From positions 106,655-170,654 of the forward strand of contig CAYUVH010000063.1 of the NCBI GenBank assembly GCA_964448135.1: DNA of 64,000 nucleotides, read 5' to 3'. This document shows, piece after piece, positions 33,501 to 42,063 of this stretch. Below the pieces are notes generated by a model. The model worked only from the letters and a program-made list of their open reading frames with translations. It did not search any database and was not told where the DNA came from. The stretch is from CAYUVH01 sp964448135. Its GTDB lineage: Bacteria; Verrucomicrobiota; Verrucomicrobiia; Limisphaerales; UBA8199. Positions within the stretch are counted from its first letter, which is position 1. Every line of letters starts with the position of its first letter. The position numbers and the translations under genes are program-made.

Positions 33501-36119
33501 ATCGGGGCCGGCAACAAAGTGGAACTGGCCGGCGGCACACTCCAACTGAGCGGAAACGTTCAGGGCAATATCAGCATCAGCTTTGGTGAGCTGGACATCT
33601 ATTCGGACTCGACGCTTAGCATCAACCGAAATTCCACCGGCACTTCCGCGACGAGCCCCACCTTCAGCTTCCCGCTCGACTTCAAAGGCAACGCCGGTCT
33701 TTCCTTCATCTATAATGACCGCATCACCGGCGGCACCACCGTATTCGACGCGGCGTCGCACACGCTCGAAGCGAACGGCAAGCTGACTCTCGGATCGTTC
33801 GGCGTCACCATCAGCAATCCCATCAATGAATCCGGGGGCAGTTATTCGTTCACCAAAGCGGGCCCGGGCCAGCTCAATCTGAGCGGCATCAACACTTACT
33901 CCGGCGGCACGACCAACCTGGCGGGCATCATCGCCGTGAACGGCAGCTCCATGCTCGGCACCGGCCCCCTGGTCCTGGCCGGTGGCGACTTGCTCGGTAC
34001 TTCGACGCGCGCGGGCGTGCCCCTGAGCAACTCGATTATTTTGGCGACCGCCGGCGCCGGCACGATTTACGGCGACAGCACGGCAACCCCGCCCTCGACC
34101 CGGGTCGTCTCCTTCGCCGGCGGCTTGGGGGGCACGAATGGGACATTCCGCGTGGGTAACAAAGGTCTGGCCAACAACACCTTCTCGCTCCGGGTCACCG
34201 GCGGCGGCTACACTTTCACGCGTCCAATTCTCGTCGGCGACTCCGGGTTCGATACGGCGGGCGCCATCTCCGGTCTCCAAATCTTCAACGACAACACGTC
34301 GGGCGACGTGACCTTGAGTGGCGTTATCTCCGGAGCGGGCTTCCTCCAGCGCGACATCGGCACCGCGGGCAACGGTGGCAACCTCATCCTGACCGCCAGC
34401 AATACCTTCTCCGGCGGCATCTTCATCGCCGGCGGCCTGGTCGGCTTCGGGGTCAATTCGACCTCCTCGGGCGGCGCGGTCACCTCGGGGCCCGTGGGCA
34501 CCGGGGTGGTGGAAATTGACAACGATCCCAACGTCGGCTTTTTCGCGTCGGGTGGCGCGCGAATCATCGACAATCCGGTCTATCTGAACGGTCCCACCAA
34601 TGTCCACATCATCGGCGCCAACGACCTGACGATGACGGGCTGGTGGAATGTCGGGAATCTTGCCAAGACCCTGACGGTGGATAACACGGGCCTCACCACC
34701 CTGTCCGGCGTGCTGAGCAACAACGCCTCCCTGGCCAAGACCGGTGCGGGCGACCTCGCGCTTTCCGGCAACAACACGTTCGCCGGCACCCTTTCGGTGC
34801 GCTCGGGCAACCTGATCATTCCGACGATCAACAACGCCAGTTCCAGCGGCCCGCTCGGCAACAGCGCCAATGCGGTCGTCCTGGGCGCCAGCGGCAACAC
34901 CGGCACCCTCAAATACACCGCGGCCTCCGGCGCCACTTCGAGCACCAAGAAGTTCACCATGGCTTCCGCCGGCAGCGGGGTGTTCAACATCGTTGACGCC
35001 GGGCAGAACCTGACCCTCAGCGGCGTCATTGACGGCAGTGGCACATTATCGAAGGCGGGCTCCGGCACTCTGACGCTGTCCGGCGTGGATACCTACACCG
35101 GCGATACGAGCATCACCCTGGGCACCCTTGCCCTCACCGGCAGCGGCAGCATCGGCAACTCCTCCAACATCGTGGTCGCCAGCGGGGCGACGTTCGACGT
35201 CTCTGGTCTCTCAGGTGGTTCGGTCACGCTGAGTGCCGGCCAGACGCTTAAGGGCAATGGCGGGGTAAACGGCACGGTGGTTGTCGCGAGCGATGCGACC
35301 GTGGCACCCGGCGCCTCCATCGGCACGCTCTACTTCACGAACTCTCCGACCCTCGCGGGCACGAGCAGCATGGAGATTGATCGCGGGGCCGGACCAAACG
35401 CCGACAAGCTCGTAGTTGTCGGCGCCGGTGTTACCTATGGCGGCACACTCCAGGTCACGAACCTGGGCGCCGCACCCCAAGGCGGCGACAGCTTCGACCT
35501 CTTCGATGCGACGTCTTTCGGTGGCTGGTTCAGCTCCTACAACCTGCCGGCACTCGGCGCAGGGCTCAATTGGTACACCGGCAACCTGACCAACGACGGT
35601 TCCATTCTCGTCAACACGGCGCCGACCGCGACGGACAAGACCTATACGCGGGCGTCAGGCACGACTCTCAAAATTGCGAAGACCGACCTCCTCGTTGGCG
35701 CGAGCGACCCGGATAGCGGAGATACCATCGTCTCGGCCAGCGCGGTGGATTCCGGCACGGAGGGCGCGACGGTCACCCAGAACAGCACCTACATCTTCTA
35801 TGTGCCCGCGAACAACAACAGCGACGTCGTGCAATTCAGCGTCGCCGATAGCCGCGGCGGCCTGACCACCAACAACATTTACATAAACATATCGAACGCC
35901 GGTGGCCTGGCCCAAAGCCTGGCTTATTCCCCAAGCGGCGTGACCGTGGTTTTTGCAGGCATACCCGGCATAACTTATGCTGTCCAACGTTCGGCGACGG
36001 CTGATTTTGCCAGTTACGATACTTTGCTGACCACCAACGCCCCATCGGGGGGGATATTTACGATTACGGACAGCAGTCCGCTGAATCCTTCGGGGTTCTA
36101 TCGGACCATGTCTCAATAG
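30513..36119 (+). CDS. Giant secreted protein with autotransporter-associated beta-strand repeats
   Basis: 1,868 residues from ATG 30513, which precedes a long signal peptide (LVIGAIALLTFLLLGATMAN, cleaved near NAADA). G/S/T/N-rich beta-helix sequence fills the protein. At least five repeats of the autotransporter-associated type are clear: LTKNGSGSLGLSGANSYGG (about 857), LIHTGAGTLTLSN (954), FTKAGPGQLNLSGINTYSGG (1112), LAKTGAGDLALSGNNTFAG (1406) and LSKAGSGTLTLSGVDTYTGD (1512). A cadherin-like segment (APTATDKTYTRASGTTLKI) lies near 1705. No autotransporter barrel or PEP-CTERM end is present. The last 70 residues form a module ending SGFYRTMSQ that is shared with other secreted proteins here. 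Likely a surface or extracellular adhesin or polysaccharide-binding protein. Confidence 0.82.
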   Translation: MMNSKLKTQNLSSTLHRLVIGAIALLTFLLLGATMANAADATGDYRSAASGNWNAIASWERFNGTAWVAAAATPTSADGVITIRNGHNVTNSASGLTYDQTVVEAGALVVVASGVTSTLNNGTGTDLVINGTWLNSGGTWTMTGAAWSVGAGGTYIHNTTSSFATPVGQGTFDPASTVIVRGSSTLSPPQSFSNRTFGSLVYESTSGNCLIASPTGTTTCLVASNLVVGLTGAGTVSLALSNTVAFNIVGSVTVGAGSTFAFSSNSITLGGNLTNNGSLAFNYAQGSTTITGATCVVAGTTPITFGTNLTINSGTAVTLLQGVVLSNGTTTVSGTFNCGTNVATGAANFTLASGATLGIGHTNGIAASGATGNIRVTGTRSFNTGANYNYTGTDAQTTGSGLPGTVNNLTINNPVALTAGGVTLTTNVTVGGTLNLTQGRLITSTNLVNVADAGSVSPAGGGSGSYVDGNLQKTWASTGTKAFIFPIGASTNFAPCAVTNLILTVAGTLIASTTNGENANISSSSIISTQDANRSWTMSAGGGLTASSYSALCTPLTADLDGGATIANFVMEKWNGSSWTRAVSSSVSGNTVTGTGFASFSDFAVGEPAAVPTNPAGIGAASPSSVGRGNTTLLTVTVVPGTNPSSTGLGVVADLTSIGGSASQSFTDSGTNVFYYVATVSSGTSLGVKSLPSLITDAQSRSNTANISLTVIGLSRVWSGLSGTDDNWTSGANWTGGSAPVSPGDAVVFAGSTRLTPVLDTSFSVPSLTFDSTASAFTLSASGGSSLTLSGGTGLTNNSASPQAVNFPITLGSAQTFEADGAGTLTVGGNVTNGGNLLTVGGANGSAISGAISGGGGLTKNGSGSLGLSGANSYGGATAINAGTVSVSGGSAIPDGSAVTLANASGVTLSVGANETAGSLAGGGASGGTVALGANSLTVGGTSGYAGAVTGSGKLIHTGAGTLTLSNASAIGSSFTTRVEGGTVDFNRNGAAISGIIGAGNKVELAGGTLQLSGNVQGNISISFGELDIYSDSTLSINRNSTGTSATSPTFSFPLDFKGNAGLSFIYNDRITGGTTVFDAASHTLEANGKLTLGSFGVTISNPINESGGSYSFTKAGPGQLNLSGINTYSGGTTNLAGIIAVNGSSMLGTGPLVLAGGDLLGTSTRAGVPLSNSIILATAGAGTIYGDSTATPPSTRVVSFAGGLGGTNGTFRVGNKGLANNTFSLRVTGGGYTFTRPILVGDSGFDTAGAISGLQIFNDNTSGDVTLSGVISGAGFLQRDIGTAGNGGNLILTASNTFSGGIFIAGGLVGFGVNSTSSGGAVTSGPVGTGVVEIDNDPNVGFFASGGARIIDNPVYLNGPTNVHIIGANDLTMTGWWNVGNLAKTLTVDNTGLTTLSGVLSNNASLAKTGAGDLALSGNNTFAGTLSVRSGNLIIPTINNASSSGPLGNSANAVVLGASGNTGTLKYTAASGATSSTKKFTMASAGSGVFNIVDAGQNLTLSGVIDGSGTLSKAGSGTLTLSGVDTYTGDTSITLGTLALTGSGSIGNSSNIVVASGATFDVSGLSGGSVTLSAGQTLKGNGGVNGTVVVASDATVAPGASIGTLYFTNSPTLAGTSSMEIDRGAGPNADKLVVVGAGVTYGGTLQVTNLGAAPQGGDSFDLFDATSFGGWFSSYNLPALGAGLNWYTGNLTNDGSILVNTAPTATDKTYTRASGTTLKIAKTDLLVGASDPDSGDTIVSASAVDSGTEGATVTQNSTYIFYVPANNNSDVVQFSVADSRGGLTTNNIYINISNAGGLAQSLAYSPSGVTVVFAGIPGITYAVQRSATADFASYDTLLTTNAPSGGIFTITDSSPLNPSGFYRTMSQ

Positions 36120-36162
36120 TTGTTTTTGACCACCTCGATCGAATTACGACGCGCAAGAACCT

Positions 36163-36846
36163 ATGAAGCAGAAAATTCCATTAGTTTTTCTGGGATTGTT
36201 GCTGGCCGTGTCAGCCCAGGGCGCCGTTTACAACTTTGCGTTCAACAGCGGTTTTGCCAACAGCGGCAACATCCCCGACGGAAACCTCAGTGGTTGGAGT
36301 GACAGCCGGACGGTCGGCGGCATGCTCGATCAAATCACCGACGTGTCGGTGAAGCTCAATATCGCCGGCGGGTTTAACGGCGATCTCTACGCGTACCTGA
36401 CCTACAACAACGTGCTGGTTCCTCTGGTCAACCGCGTGGGCGTGGGTACGGGCAATGCGTTTGGTTACGGGGACTCCGGCCTGAACATCACGCTGACCGA
36501 CAGCGGGGCGAACAACATCCACTTCTATCAGAGCGTTCTCGGCTATGCGACGAGCATTGCGGACGGCAGCAACTGGCGTCCGGACGGCCGGGCCATCAGT
36601 CCGTTGAGCAGCCCGTCGGCATTTGACGCGGGCGGCACGATGAGTTTTGCGGATTACCTGAATATGAACCCGAATGGCACGTGGACGCTGTTTATTGCGG
36701 ACGTCTCGGGCGGAGGCGGGACGCCGCAATTGACGAGCTGGGAGCTGGATATCACGGCAGTCCCCGAACCGGTCAATGTGGCGCTGGGTATTTTCACCGC
36801 GCTGCTCGCGCTCGGCGGCTGGTGGCGCAGCCGGCGCAAGGGTTGA
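36163..36846 (+). CDS. PEP-CTERM sorting-domain protein with P-domain-like fold
   Basis: 227 residues. A signal peptide (MKQKIPLVFLGLLLAVSAQG) is followed by a beta-sandwich of about 175 residues. Its ITDVSVKLNIAGGFNGDLYA, HFYQSVLGYAT and NGTWTLFIADVSGGG resemble proprotein-convertase P domains. The C-terminus is a complete PEP-CTERM tail: VPEP, a helix (VNVALGIFTALLALGGWW) and a basic end (RSRRKG). Such tails are cut by an exosortase, usually in exopolysaccharide producers; none is encoded in the window, but an EPS cluster follows. The gene starts 43 bp after the giant beta-repeat gene. Confidence 0.82.
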   Translation: MKQKIPLVFLGLLLAVSAQGAVYNFAFNSGFANSGNIPDGNLSGWSDSRTVGGMLDQITDVSVKLNIAGGFNGDLYAYLTYNNVLVPLVNRVGVGTGNAFGYGDSGLNITLTDSGANNIHFYQSVLGYATSIADGSNWRPDGRAISPLSSPSAFDAGGTMSFADYLNMNPNGTWTLFIADVSGGGGTPQLTSWELDITAVPEPVNVALGIFTALLALGGWWRSRRKG

Positions 36847-36868
36847 TCCTCAGGGGTACATCCTGGCG

Positions 36869-36981
36869 CGGAGCGCGGCTGTCCACAGCCGCAGCGCATA
36901 CGAACGCGTTTCCGGCGCGCCAATCAATTCTCACGCTTCTCACAATTTGTTACCGCTGCGGCGGGGGACAGCCGCGCTCCG
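36869..36981. repeat. MITE-like element with 28-bp inverted ends
   Basis: The left arm 36869-36896 and the reverse complement of 36954-36981 agree at 26 of 28 bases; 57 bp lie between. The left arm also folds on itself (GCGGCTGT-CC-ACAGCCGC). No protein is encoded. It sits between the PEP-CTERM gene and the ligase-like gene. Confidence 0.6.
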
Positions 36982-37065
36982 GGGCAGTGTCCGGAGACGA
37001 CCACCCTCAATCCCCTTCCGACTTCTCGCTTGTGCCGCCGCGCCGGCTCCTCTTGAATCGCGCGA

Positions 37066-38628
37066 ATGGACGCCGCTGATTGGTCAGCCGGAACACGCGA
37101 TCATCCTGATCGCCGTGTACGCAAGCGTTTTCCGGGTCCGGGCGCCGTCCGCCTTTATCACCTCGTTGACGAATTTAGCGGCGCGTTGATTTACGCCATG
37201 GCCGTCTTCAGTCCCTGGGCGCTGGGCACCACCCAGCTCTGGGCGGTCTGGACAATGAATATCGCGGGCTACCTACTCGGCACGCTCCTCCTGATGAAAT
37301 TCTGGATCCGGGGTGTGGCGGGATACCCGGCGGCCAGGTGGGATTTCGGCGAAAGGGAGTCCGGCAAAGCGCCTGGTCGCGCCGCTTCAAAAATCACGGT
37401 CGCTCTCGCAGCGTTCAGCGTACTGGTTGTCGGTTATTGTTTGATCAGCGCGGCGAATGCGCGGGCAGTGTTTCATCCGCGCGATCTTAGTTTCGAATAT
37501 TTCGAGCCCGTCAAATGGCTCCCGCACAGCCTCGACGCGCACCGTTCGTGGCGGGCTTTCTGGACGTATCTCGGACTGGCCTGGGCCTTCTGGTCCGTAC
37601 GCGACTGGCTGCTGGGCAAATCCGAGACGGAATCGCGAGTGCACACGCACTCGCGCGAAGGAGAGGCGGGCCCGGCCTTCCCGGCGCGCCTCCGCAGGCT
37701 GCTCTGGCTGCTGGCCATCAGCGGCGGGTTGCTCGCGCTGGAAGGCATCGCCCAGCGGATCGAGGGTTCGGGCCGCATCCTGTTCATCTGGAAAGCGACG
37801 GTTAACAAGGAGGCGGAAACGCAGTTCGGACCGTACGCCTATCGCTCCAACGCCGCGCAGTACTTCAACCTGCTTTGGCCGGTGTGCGTCGGATTCTGGT
37901 GGACGCTGCAGCGCACCTCCGTCCGCCGCGATCGCGCCCATCACATCCTGCTGGGTTGCGCCGCGCTGATGGCGGCCTGTCCGATTATTTCCACCAGCCG
38001 AGGCGGCGCGCTGATCACCATCGGGATTGCCGCGCTGGCCACCGTGCTCCTGCCCGTTTCGCATTTTCTTTTTGGCGATTACCTGCGACGCCGGAGCCGG
38101 CGGCGCAGTTCGGCCGGCGTGGTGCTGCTGGCGTTCCTCGGCGCCGCCATGATTCTTGGTTTTGCGCTGGGCTGGACGTCCCTCGCCCCGCGTATGGAAA
38201 AACTGCGCGAGGGGGCGGATTATCGCGAGCAGATGTACGCCAACGCCCGGCCCATGGCCCGCGATTATCCGCTGTTCGGTACCGGTCCCGGCACCTTCGA
38301 AACCGTGTTTCAGCTCTATCGCATCACGACCAGCACTTACTGGCCGGCCCAATTACACAATGATTGGCTCGAAACGCGGATCACCTTTGGCCTGATGGGA
38401 GGCGCCTTGATTGCGGCGGCATTCGTCCTGGCCTGCAGCCGGTGGTTCACCCCAGGCGTGATCCACGGAGGCCGGCGGTTCATGCTGCTACTGTGGCTGG
38501 CCCTCGCCGGGTGCCTGGCGCACGCGCGCTACGATTTTCCGTTCCAGATCCACTCCATCCTTTTTTTGTTCCTGATCTGGTGCGCGATACTTTCCATCGT
38601 CACCCGCCGGCCGGTTCAGACCGCGTAA
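37066..38628 (+). CDS. O-antigen ligase/polymerase-like multi-pass membrane protein
   Basis: 520 residues from ATG 37066; the first 40 residues are polar and basic, so a start near the first helix (an ATG at 37198 lies inside it) is also possible. About ten hydrophobic segments follow, with a large periplasmic loop near 390-430. CPIISTSRGGALITIGIAAL and PLFGTGPGTFETVFQLY, then LHNDWLETRITFGLMGG, match the Wzy_C/O-antigen ligase pattern (SRG motif; GxGxGxF; HNxxLE). It should join or polymerise polysaccharide at the periplasmic face. It converges with the EPS operon and probably completes that pathway. Confidence 0.8.
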   Translation: MDAADWSAGTRDHPDRRVRKRFPGPGAVRLYHLVDEFSGALIYAMAVFSPWALGTTQLWAVWTMNIAGYLLGTLLLMKFWIRGVAGYPAARWDFGERESGKAPGRAASKITVALAAFSVLVVGYCLISAANARAVFHPRDLSFEYFEPVKWLPHSLDAHRSWRAFWTYLGLAWAFWSVRDWLLGKSETESRVHTHSREGEAGPAFPARLRRLLWLLAISGGLLALEGIAQRIEGSGRILFIWKATVNKEAETQFGPYAYRSNAAQYFNLLWPVCVGFWWTLQRTSVRRDRAHHILLGCAALMAACPIISTSRGGALITIGIAALATVLLPVSHFLFGDYLRRRSRRRSSAGVVLLAFLGAAMILGFALGWTSLAPRMEKLREGADYREQMYANARPMARDYPLFGTGPGTFETVFQLYRITTSTYWPAQLHNDWLETRITFGLMGGALIAAAFVLACSRWFTPGVIHGGRRFMLLLWLALAGCLAHARYDFPFQIHSILFLFLIWCAILSIVTRRPVQTA

Positions 38629-38633
38629 TTCCA

Positions 38634-39188
38634 TCAACGCCCCATTCGCTGCCTGGCCTCCCCTTCCCGCACCACCGCGGCCTCACCGAGTTCCACCGCC
38701 GTCTGTCGGCCCAGAAAATCCAGGAGCACGGCGACGCGCTGGCGCGCCGGCATGACCCGGGTAATGACGGCATTGAGGTTATGGAAGGCGCCCCCTGAAA
38801 TAATTACGGTTTCGCCGGGCTGAAGTCCCGGCGGCAGGATATGCACCTCGCGGTGCCCCACACTGGCACGCAAATCGGCAATCACCGCATCGGGAATCGC
38901 CGGCCAGTCCCGTCCGAAATGCACCACGCCACACACCCCGCGCGCGTGGCTCACCTGCCGCAATCGGGCACTTAATTCAAAACGCGCAAAGACATAACCG
39001 GGGAAGAGCGCCTCCGTAAACCATACCGGTCCTCCGCGCGTCGAACGCTGAAACCGGATGCGCGGCAGGAAGACCTCCAATCCCATCTCCTTTTGCAGGT
39101 GGGCGGCGGCGATGTGCTCATGCCGCGGTTGCGACCGCAGGCAAAACCACGATAGCCCGGGACCAGGCTGGCCACCGGAGAAAGTCAT
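38634..39188 (-). CDS. NusG-like transcription elongation factor (RfaH/UpxY type)
   Basis: 184 residues. The NGN domain (about 10-105) has WFCLRSQPRHEHIAAAHLQK, GLEVFLPRIRFQRS and ALFPGYVFARFEL, the standard NusG-family line-up. A KOW-like domain follows (about 120-170): LQPGETVIISGGAFHNLNAV and ITRVMPARQRVAVLLDFLG. Specialised NusG paralogues such as RfaH and UpxY let RNA polymerase read through long polysaccharide operons. It is the last gene of the minus-strand EPS operon, 15 bp after the kinase gene, an unusual position for a regulator of that operon. Confidence 0.85.
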   Translation of the reverse strand: MTFSGGQPGPGLSWFCLRSQPRHEHIAAAHLQKEMGLEVFLPRIRFQRSTRGGPVWFTEALFPGYVFARFELSARLRQVSHARGVCGVVHFGRDWPAIPDAVIADLRASVGHREVHILPPGLQPGETVIISGGAFHNLNAVITRVMPARQRVAVLLDFLGRQTAVELGEAAVVREGEARQRMGR

Positions 39189-39203
39189 ATCGCCACGGCC
39201 ACG

Positions 39204-41345
39204 TCATCTCTTGGCCGGATAGGTCGAGTAATAGTCGTGGTACTTGTAGTAATAATAATCCGCGGCAGTCGGACGGACCGCATTGAAGATGACCCCCAGG
39301 ACGTTGACACGCCGTTGATAGAGCAGATGGAGCGCCGCGTGGGCAATCCGCGCCGAGGTATATTCCGAGCGGACGACGAACAGGGTCGCGTCCAAGAGCG
39401 GGGCGAGGCTCGTGACGTCATCCGCCGCCATCACGGGCGCCGTGTCCACGACCACGTACTCGTACTGCGCCGCCACTTCCTTTACAAAAGTTTCCATGGC
39501 TGGGCTGACAAAGAGTTCGCTCGAGTGCGGCGTCAAGGCGCCACGGGAAATGATCCAGAGATTGGGAACCTTCGTGGGTCGCACGGCATCCTGTACTCTC
39601 AAGCCCTTGGAGAGGATTTCGGATAAACCCGGTTCCGCCGACAGGCCGAAATGCGAGTGCAGCGTGCCTCTGCGAAGATCGGCGTCCACCAGCAGCACGC
39701 GCACGCCGGAATTGGCCATGGTGGCGGCCAGGTTCGTGCACGTGACCGACTTGCCTTCCGAGGGCACGGAACTGGTCACCAGCAGCGTCCGGGGACGCGT
39801 GCCATTTTCGCCGCTGAACAGCAGCGAAGACCGGAGATTGCGATGCGACTCGACGAACGAATGGCGGGTGTCTTCGGGGCCGATCAGGACCGTACCGCCC
39901 TTCGTGCCCAGGGTGGCTTCGCGTGGTATCTGCGCCAGCACGGGTTCGGTAAACAATTCCTGCAGCTCGATGAATGAATTCATCCGGTCATCAAGGCGAT
40001 CGATCAGCATCAGGATGAGGAAGCTCAGGAACAACCCCGCGACGCCGCCGATTATGAGACGGTTGATCAGGATGCCACGGTCCGGAAGAGCCGGACTCGC
40101 CCGCTCCAGAACGTTCACGCTTTCCGGACTGATTTGTTTGTTGACGTCCAGCGTCTGCATGGTCGCCAGCAGGCGGTCGTAGAGCTGCTGGGTTCGCTGC
40201 GCATCCGTCTTCAAGCGCTCGTACTCGGCGGTTTTCCGACTCACGTCGAGGCAACGGGCGTCGGCCTCGCGCACGTCCTTCTCCAGATTTTGGAGCTGGA
40301 GATCCAGGGAGCTTTTCCAGCTTTCCAACTGTTCCTTGCTTTGCTGGCGGAAGATGCCCAGCAAGCGCTCGCGCCGGGCGATTTCCTCCCGCAGGAGCAC
40401 CATCTTCGGGTGTTTGGGCTTGAGGTACTGTCCGAGATCCTCCACTTCGGCCTTGAGCAAAAGCAACTGCTGCTTGGCGCGGAAATAATCGGATTTGCCC
40501 GCCTCGTTCACGGCGTTCGCGCCACCGGTGGTGTTTTGCCCGATCAACTCCTCCGCGGCCGGAAGCGGCGTTCCCGCCTGCTGCCGGCGTTCCAAATTTT
40601 GGTCCAACGTGAGCATCTCCAGCAATTCACGCTCCGACTTCAGGGTGGAAAGCCGGGAGTTCAATGACGCCAGCGCGCTGATGGCATTGTTGCCCTGCTC
40701 CTGCAGGAGCACCACGCTGTTGCTGCTCCGGAAGGCCACCAACTCGGCGTCTGACTTACGCAACTCACGCTGGAGTTTTAAGACCTCCTCCTCGAGACTC
40801 GCGAGCGTTTGGTCGGACGTTTCCAGGCGCATCTGGCGCTTGAGCAGGATGAATTCGTCCATGTCGGCCTGCAAAAAGGCCGACGTATACTCCTGGCTCT
40901 CACCCGTGGCTGAGATCAAAAAAATCGTGGTTTTGGGCAGGATCGTAACCTTGAGGCTCACCTCGCAGGGTGTGAGATTCGTACTTTGGGCCCGGACGCG
41001 CTCAATCGCGCGCCGGCGCACGGATTCGCTTTGCATCAGCGCCCCTTGCGTTCCGAGGAAATTGCCCATTTCTTCGGTGAACACCGCGCCGTCGGGAATC
41101 GCGAGCTTGCTGCTTACGATCAGCCGGCCCAACGAAGTGAACAACGGCTTCTCCAAGCTGTACAGCAGGAACTGTACGCCCACCCCCAAGCCAATCCCCA
41201 GAATCGGAATCCACCACTTGGAAAGCAACAATCGGCGAAACCGATGTACCCGGGTCAAAAACCGGGTGCGCCATGCGTGGCGGTCCTGGGCGGCGTTGGC
41301 TTCGACGGGAAGGTTGGCAGGATTCATACGCGATGGGTCCATCAA
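39204..41345 (-). CDS. Wzc/GumC-type chain-length regulator and tyrosine autokinase
   Basis: 713 residues. The N-terminal Wzz part has two membrane helices (about 43-65 and 425-445) and a long periplasmic coiled coil (LASLEEEVLKLQRELRKSDA). The C-terminal cytoplasmic kinase has a Walker A variant SSVPSEGKSVTCTNLA (about 525), Walker A' VLLVDADLRRGTL and YVVVDTAPVMAADDV. It ends in a tyrosine cluster (ADYYYYKYHDYYSTYPAKR) that would be phosphorylated between subunits. It controls length and export of the polysaccharide with the Wza-like protein, whose gene overlaps it by four bases. Confidence 0.9.
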   Translation of the reverse strand: MMDPSRMNPANLPVEANAAQDRHAWRTRFLTRVHRFRRLLLSKWWIPILGIGLGVGVQFLLYSLEKPLFTSLGRLIVSSKLAIPDGAVFTEEMGNFLGTQGALMQSESVRRRAIERVRAQSTNLTPCEVSLKVTILPKTTIFLISATGESQEYTSAFLQADMDEFILLKRQMRLETSDQTLASLEEEVLKLQRELRKSDAELVAFRSSNSVVLLQEQGNNAISALASLNSRLSTLKSERELLEMLTLDQNLERRQQAGTPLPAAEELIGQNTTGGANAVNEAGKSDYFRAKQQLLLLKAEVEDLGQYLKPKHPKMVLLREEIARRERLLGIFRQQSKEQLESWKSSLDLQLQNLEKDVREADARCLDVSRKTAEYERLKTDAQRTQQLYDRLLATMQTLDVNKQISPESVNVLERASPALPDRGILINRLIIGGVAGLFLSFLILMLIDRLDDRMNSFIELQELFTEPVLAQIPREATLGTKGGTVLIGPEDTRHSFVESHRNLRSSLLFSGENGTRPRTLLVTSSVPSEGKSVTCTNLAATMANSGVRVLLVDADLRRGTLHSHFGLSAEPGLSEILSKGLRVQDAVRPTKVPNLWIISRGALTPHSSELFVSPAMETFVKEVAAQYEYVVVDTAPVMAADDVTSLAPLLDATLFVVRSEYTSARIAHAALHLLYQRRVNVLGVIFNAVRPTAADYYYYKYHDYYSTYPAKR

Positions 41346-42052
41346 AGATTGATCAACTTTGACGGCACCAGTATGAAATCATCCGGCTGGAGCACGAGGT
41401 CCTTCTCGATTTTGCCGTTTTCCAGAATGTCCACGAGGTTCAATTCAAAGGTTTGTTTCGTGCTGATGTCCCCGCCCATGCGCGTGACTTTCACGTGTTT
41501 TTTGTCCGCAAAATCCGCGAAGCCGCCGGCGCGCAGGATCGCCTTGCTGGCGGTGATATTTTCGTTCACCGCGATATCGAATGGCCCCTGGTTGCGAACC
41601 TGCCCATACACGTAGACCCGGCCCATGTACTTGTTCGCCACATCCACCGCGATGACCACCGTGGCGCGAAAGTAGTACTCCTTCTCCAGCATCGTTTTGA
41701 TCGTATCGCACATCTGCTTGCACGTTTTGTCCGTGCACGCCACGCGGCCGATGTAGGGCACGTCCAGCTCCCCCGAATCGGCGACGGTCAGGCTTTTGGG
41801 CAGCTCGCGGTCCTCCATTATTTGGAAAGCCACCTTGTCGCCGGCGCGCAGCTTGTATTTGTCGTCGGGAACGTAACTGCTGAGATTGGAAGGCAAAATA
41901 CCGGACGCATTCGTGCCGGAGAGCGCGGGTGCGGGGACCGCTGACAACGTGGAATTGGTTCCCGGCAAAGGTTGCGCCTGCGCGGCAGTCCTGAGCCCAC
42001 TCAGCGCCAGCAAGGCACACATCAACATCCAACTGGCACTGCGTAACTTCAC
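41342..42052 (-). CDS. Wza-like polysaccharide export lipoprotein-family protein
   Basis: 236 residues with a signal peptide (MLMCALLALSGLRTAAQAQP). YVPDDKYKLRAGDKVAFQIM and TVADSGELDVPYIGRVACTD are the polysaccharide export (Poly_export) domain, and GRVYVYGQVRNQGPFDIAVN is an SLBB domain. No lipobox Cys is seen, so it may be soluble or barrel-bound instead of acylated. It should form the periplasmic/outer-membrane conduit. It overlaps the Wzc-type kinase gene by 4 bp and follows the outer-membrane barrel gene by 11 bp. Confidence 0.87.
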   Translation of the reverse strand: MKLRSASWMLMCALLALSGLRTAAQAQPLPGTNSTLSAVPAPALSGTNASGILPSNLSSYVPDDKYKLRAGDKVAFQIMEDRELPKSLTVADSGELDVPYIGRVACTDKTCKQMCDTIKTMLEKEYYFRATVVIAVDVANKYMGRVYVYGQVRNQGPFDIAVNENITASKAILRAGGFADFADKKHVKVTRMGGDISTKQTFELNLVDILENGKIEKDLVLQPDDFILVPSKLINL

Positions 42053-42063
42053 CCCGTTATTGT

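Noticed and set aside
33267..34607. Minus-strand open frame of 446 codons inside the giant beta-repeat gene
   Set aside because: It mirrors the repetitive, GC-rich plus-strand gene, has Gly/Ala/Glu/Arg-only composition and no start signal; the plus strand has clear repeat motifs and a signal peptide.
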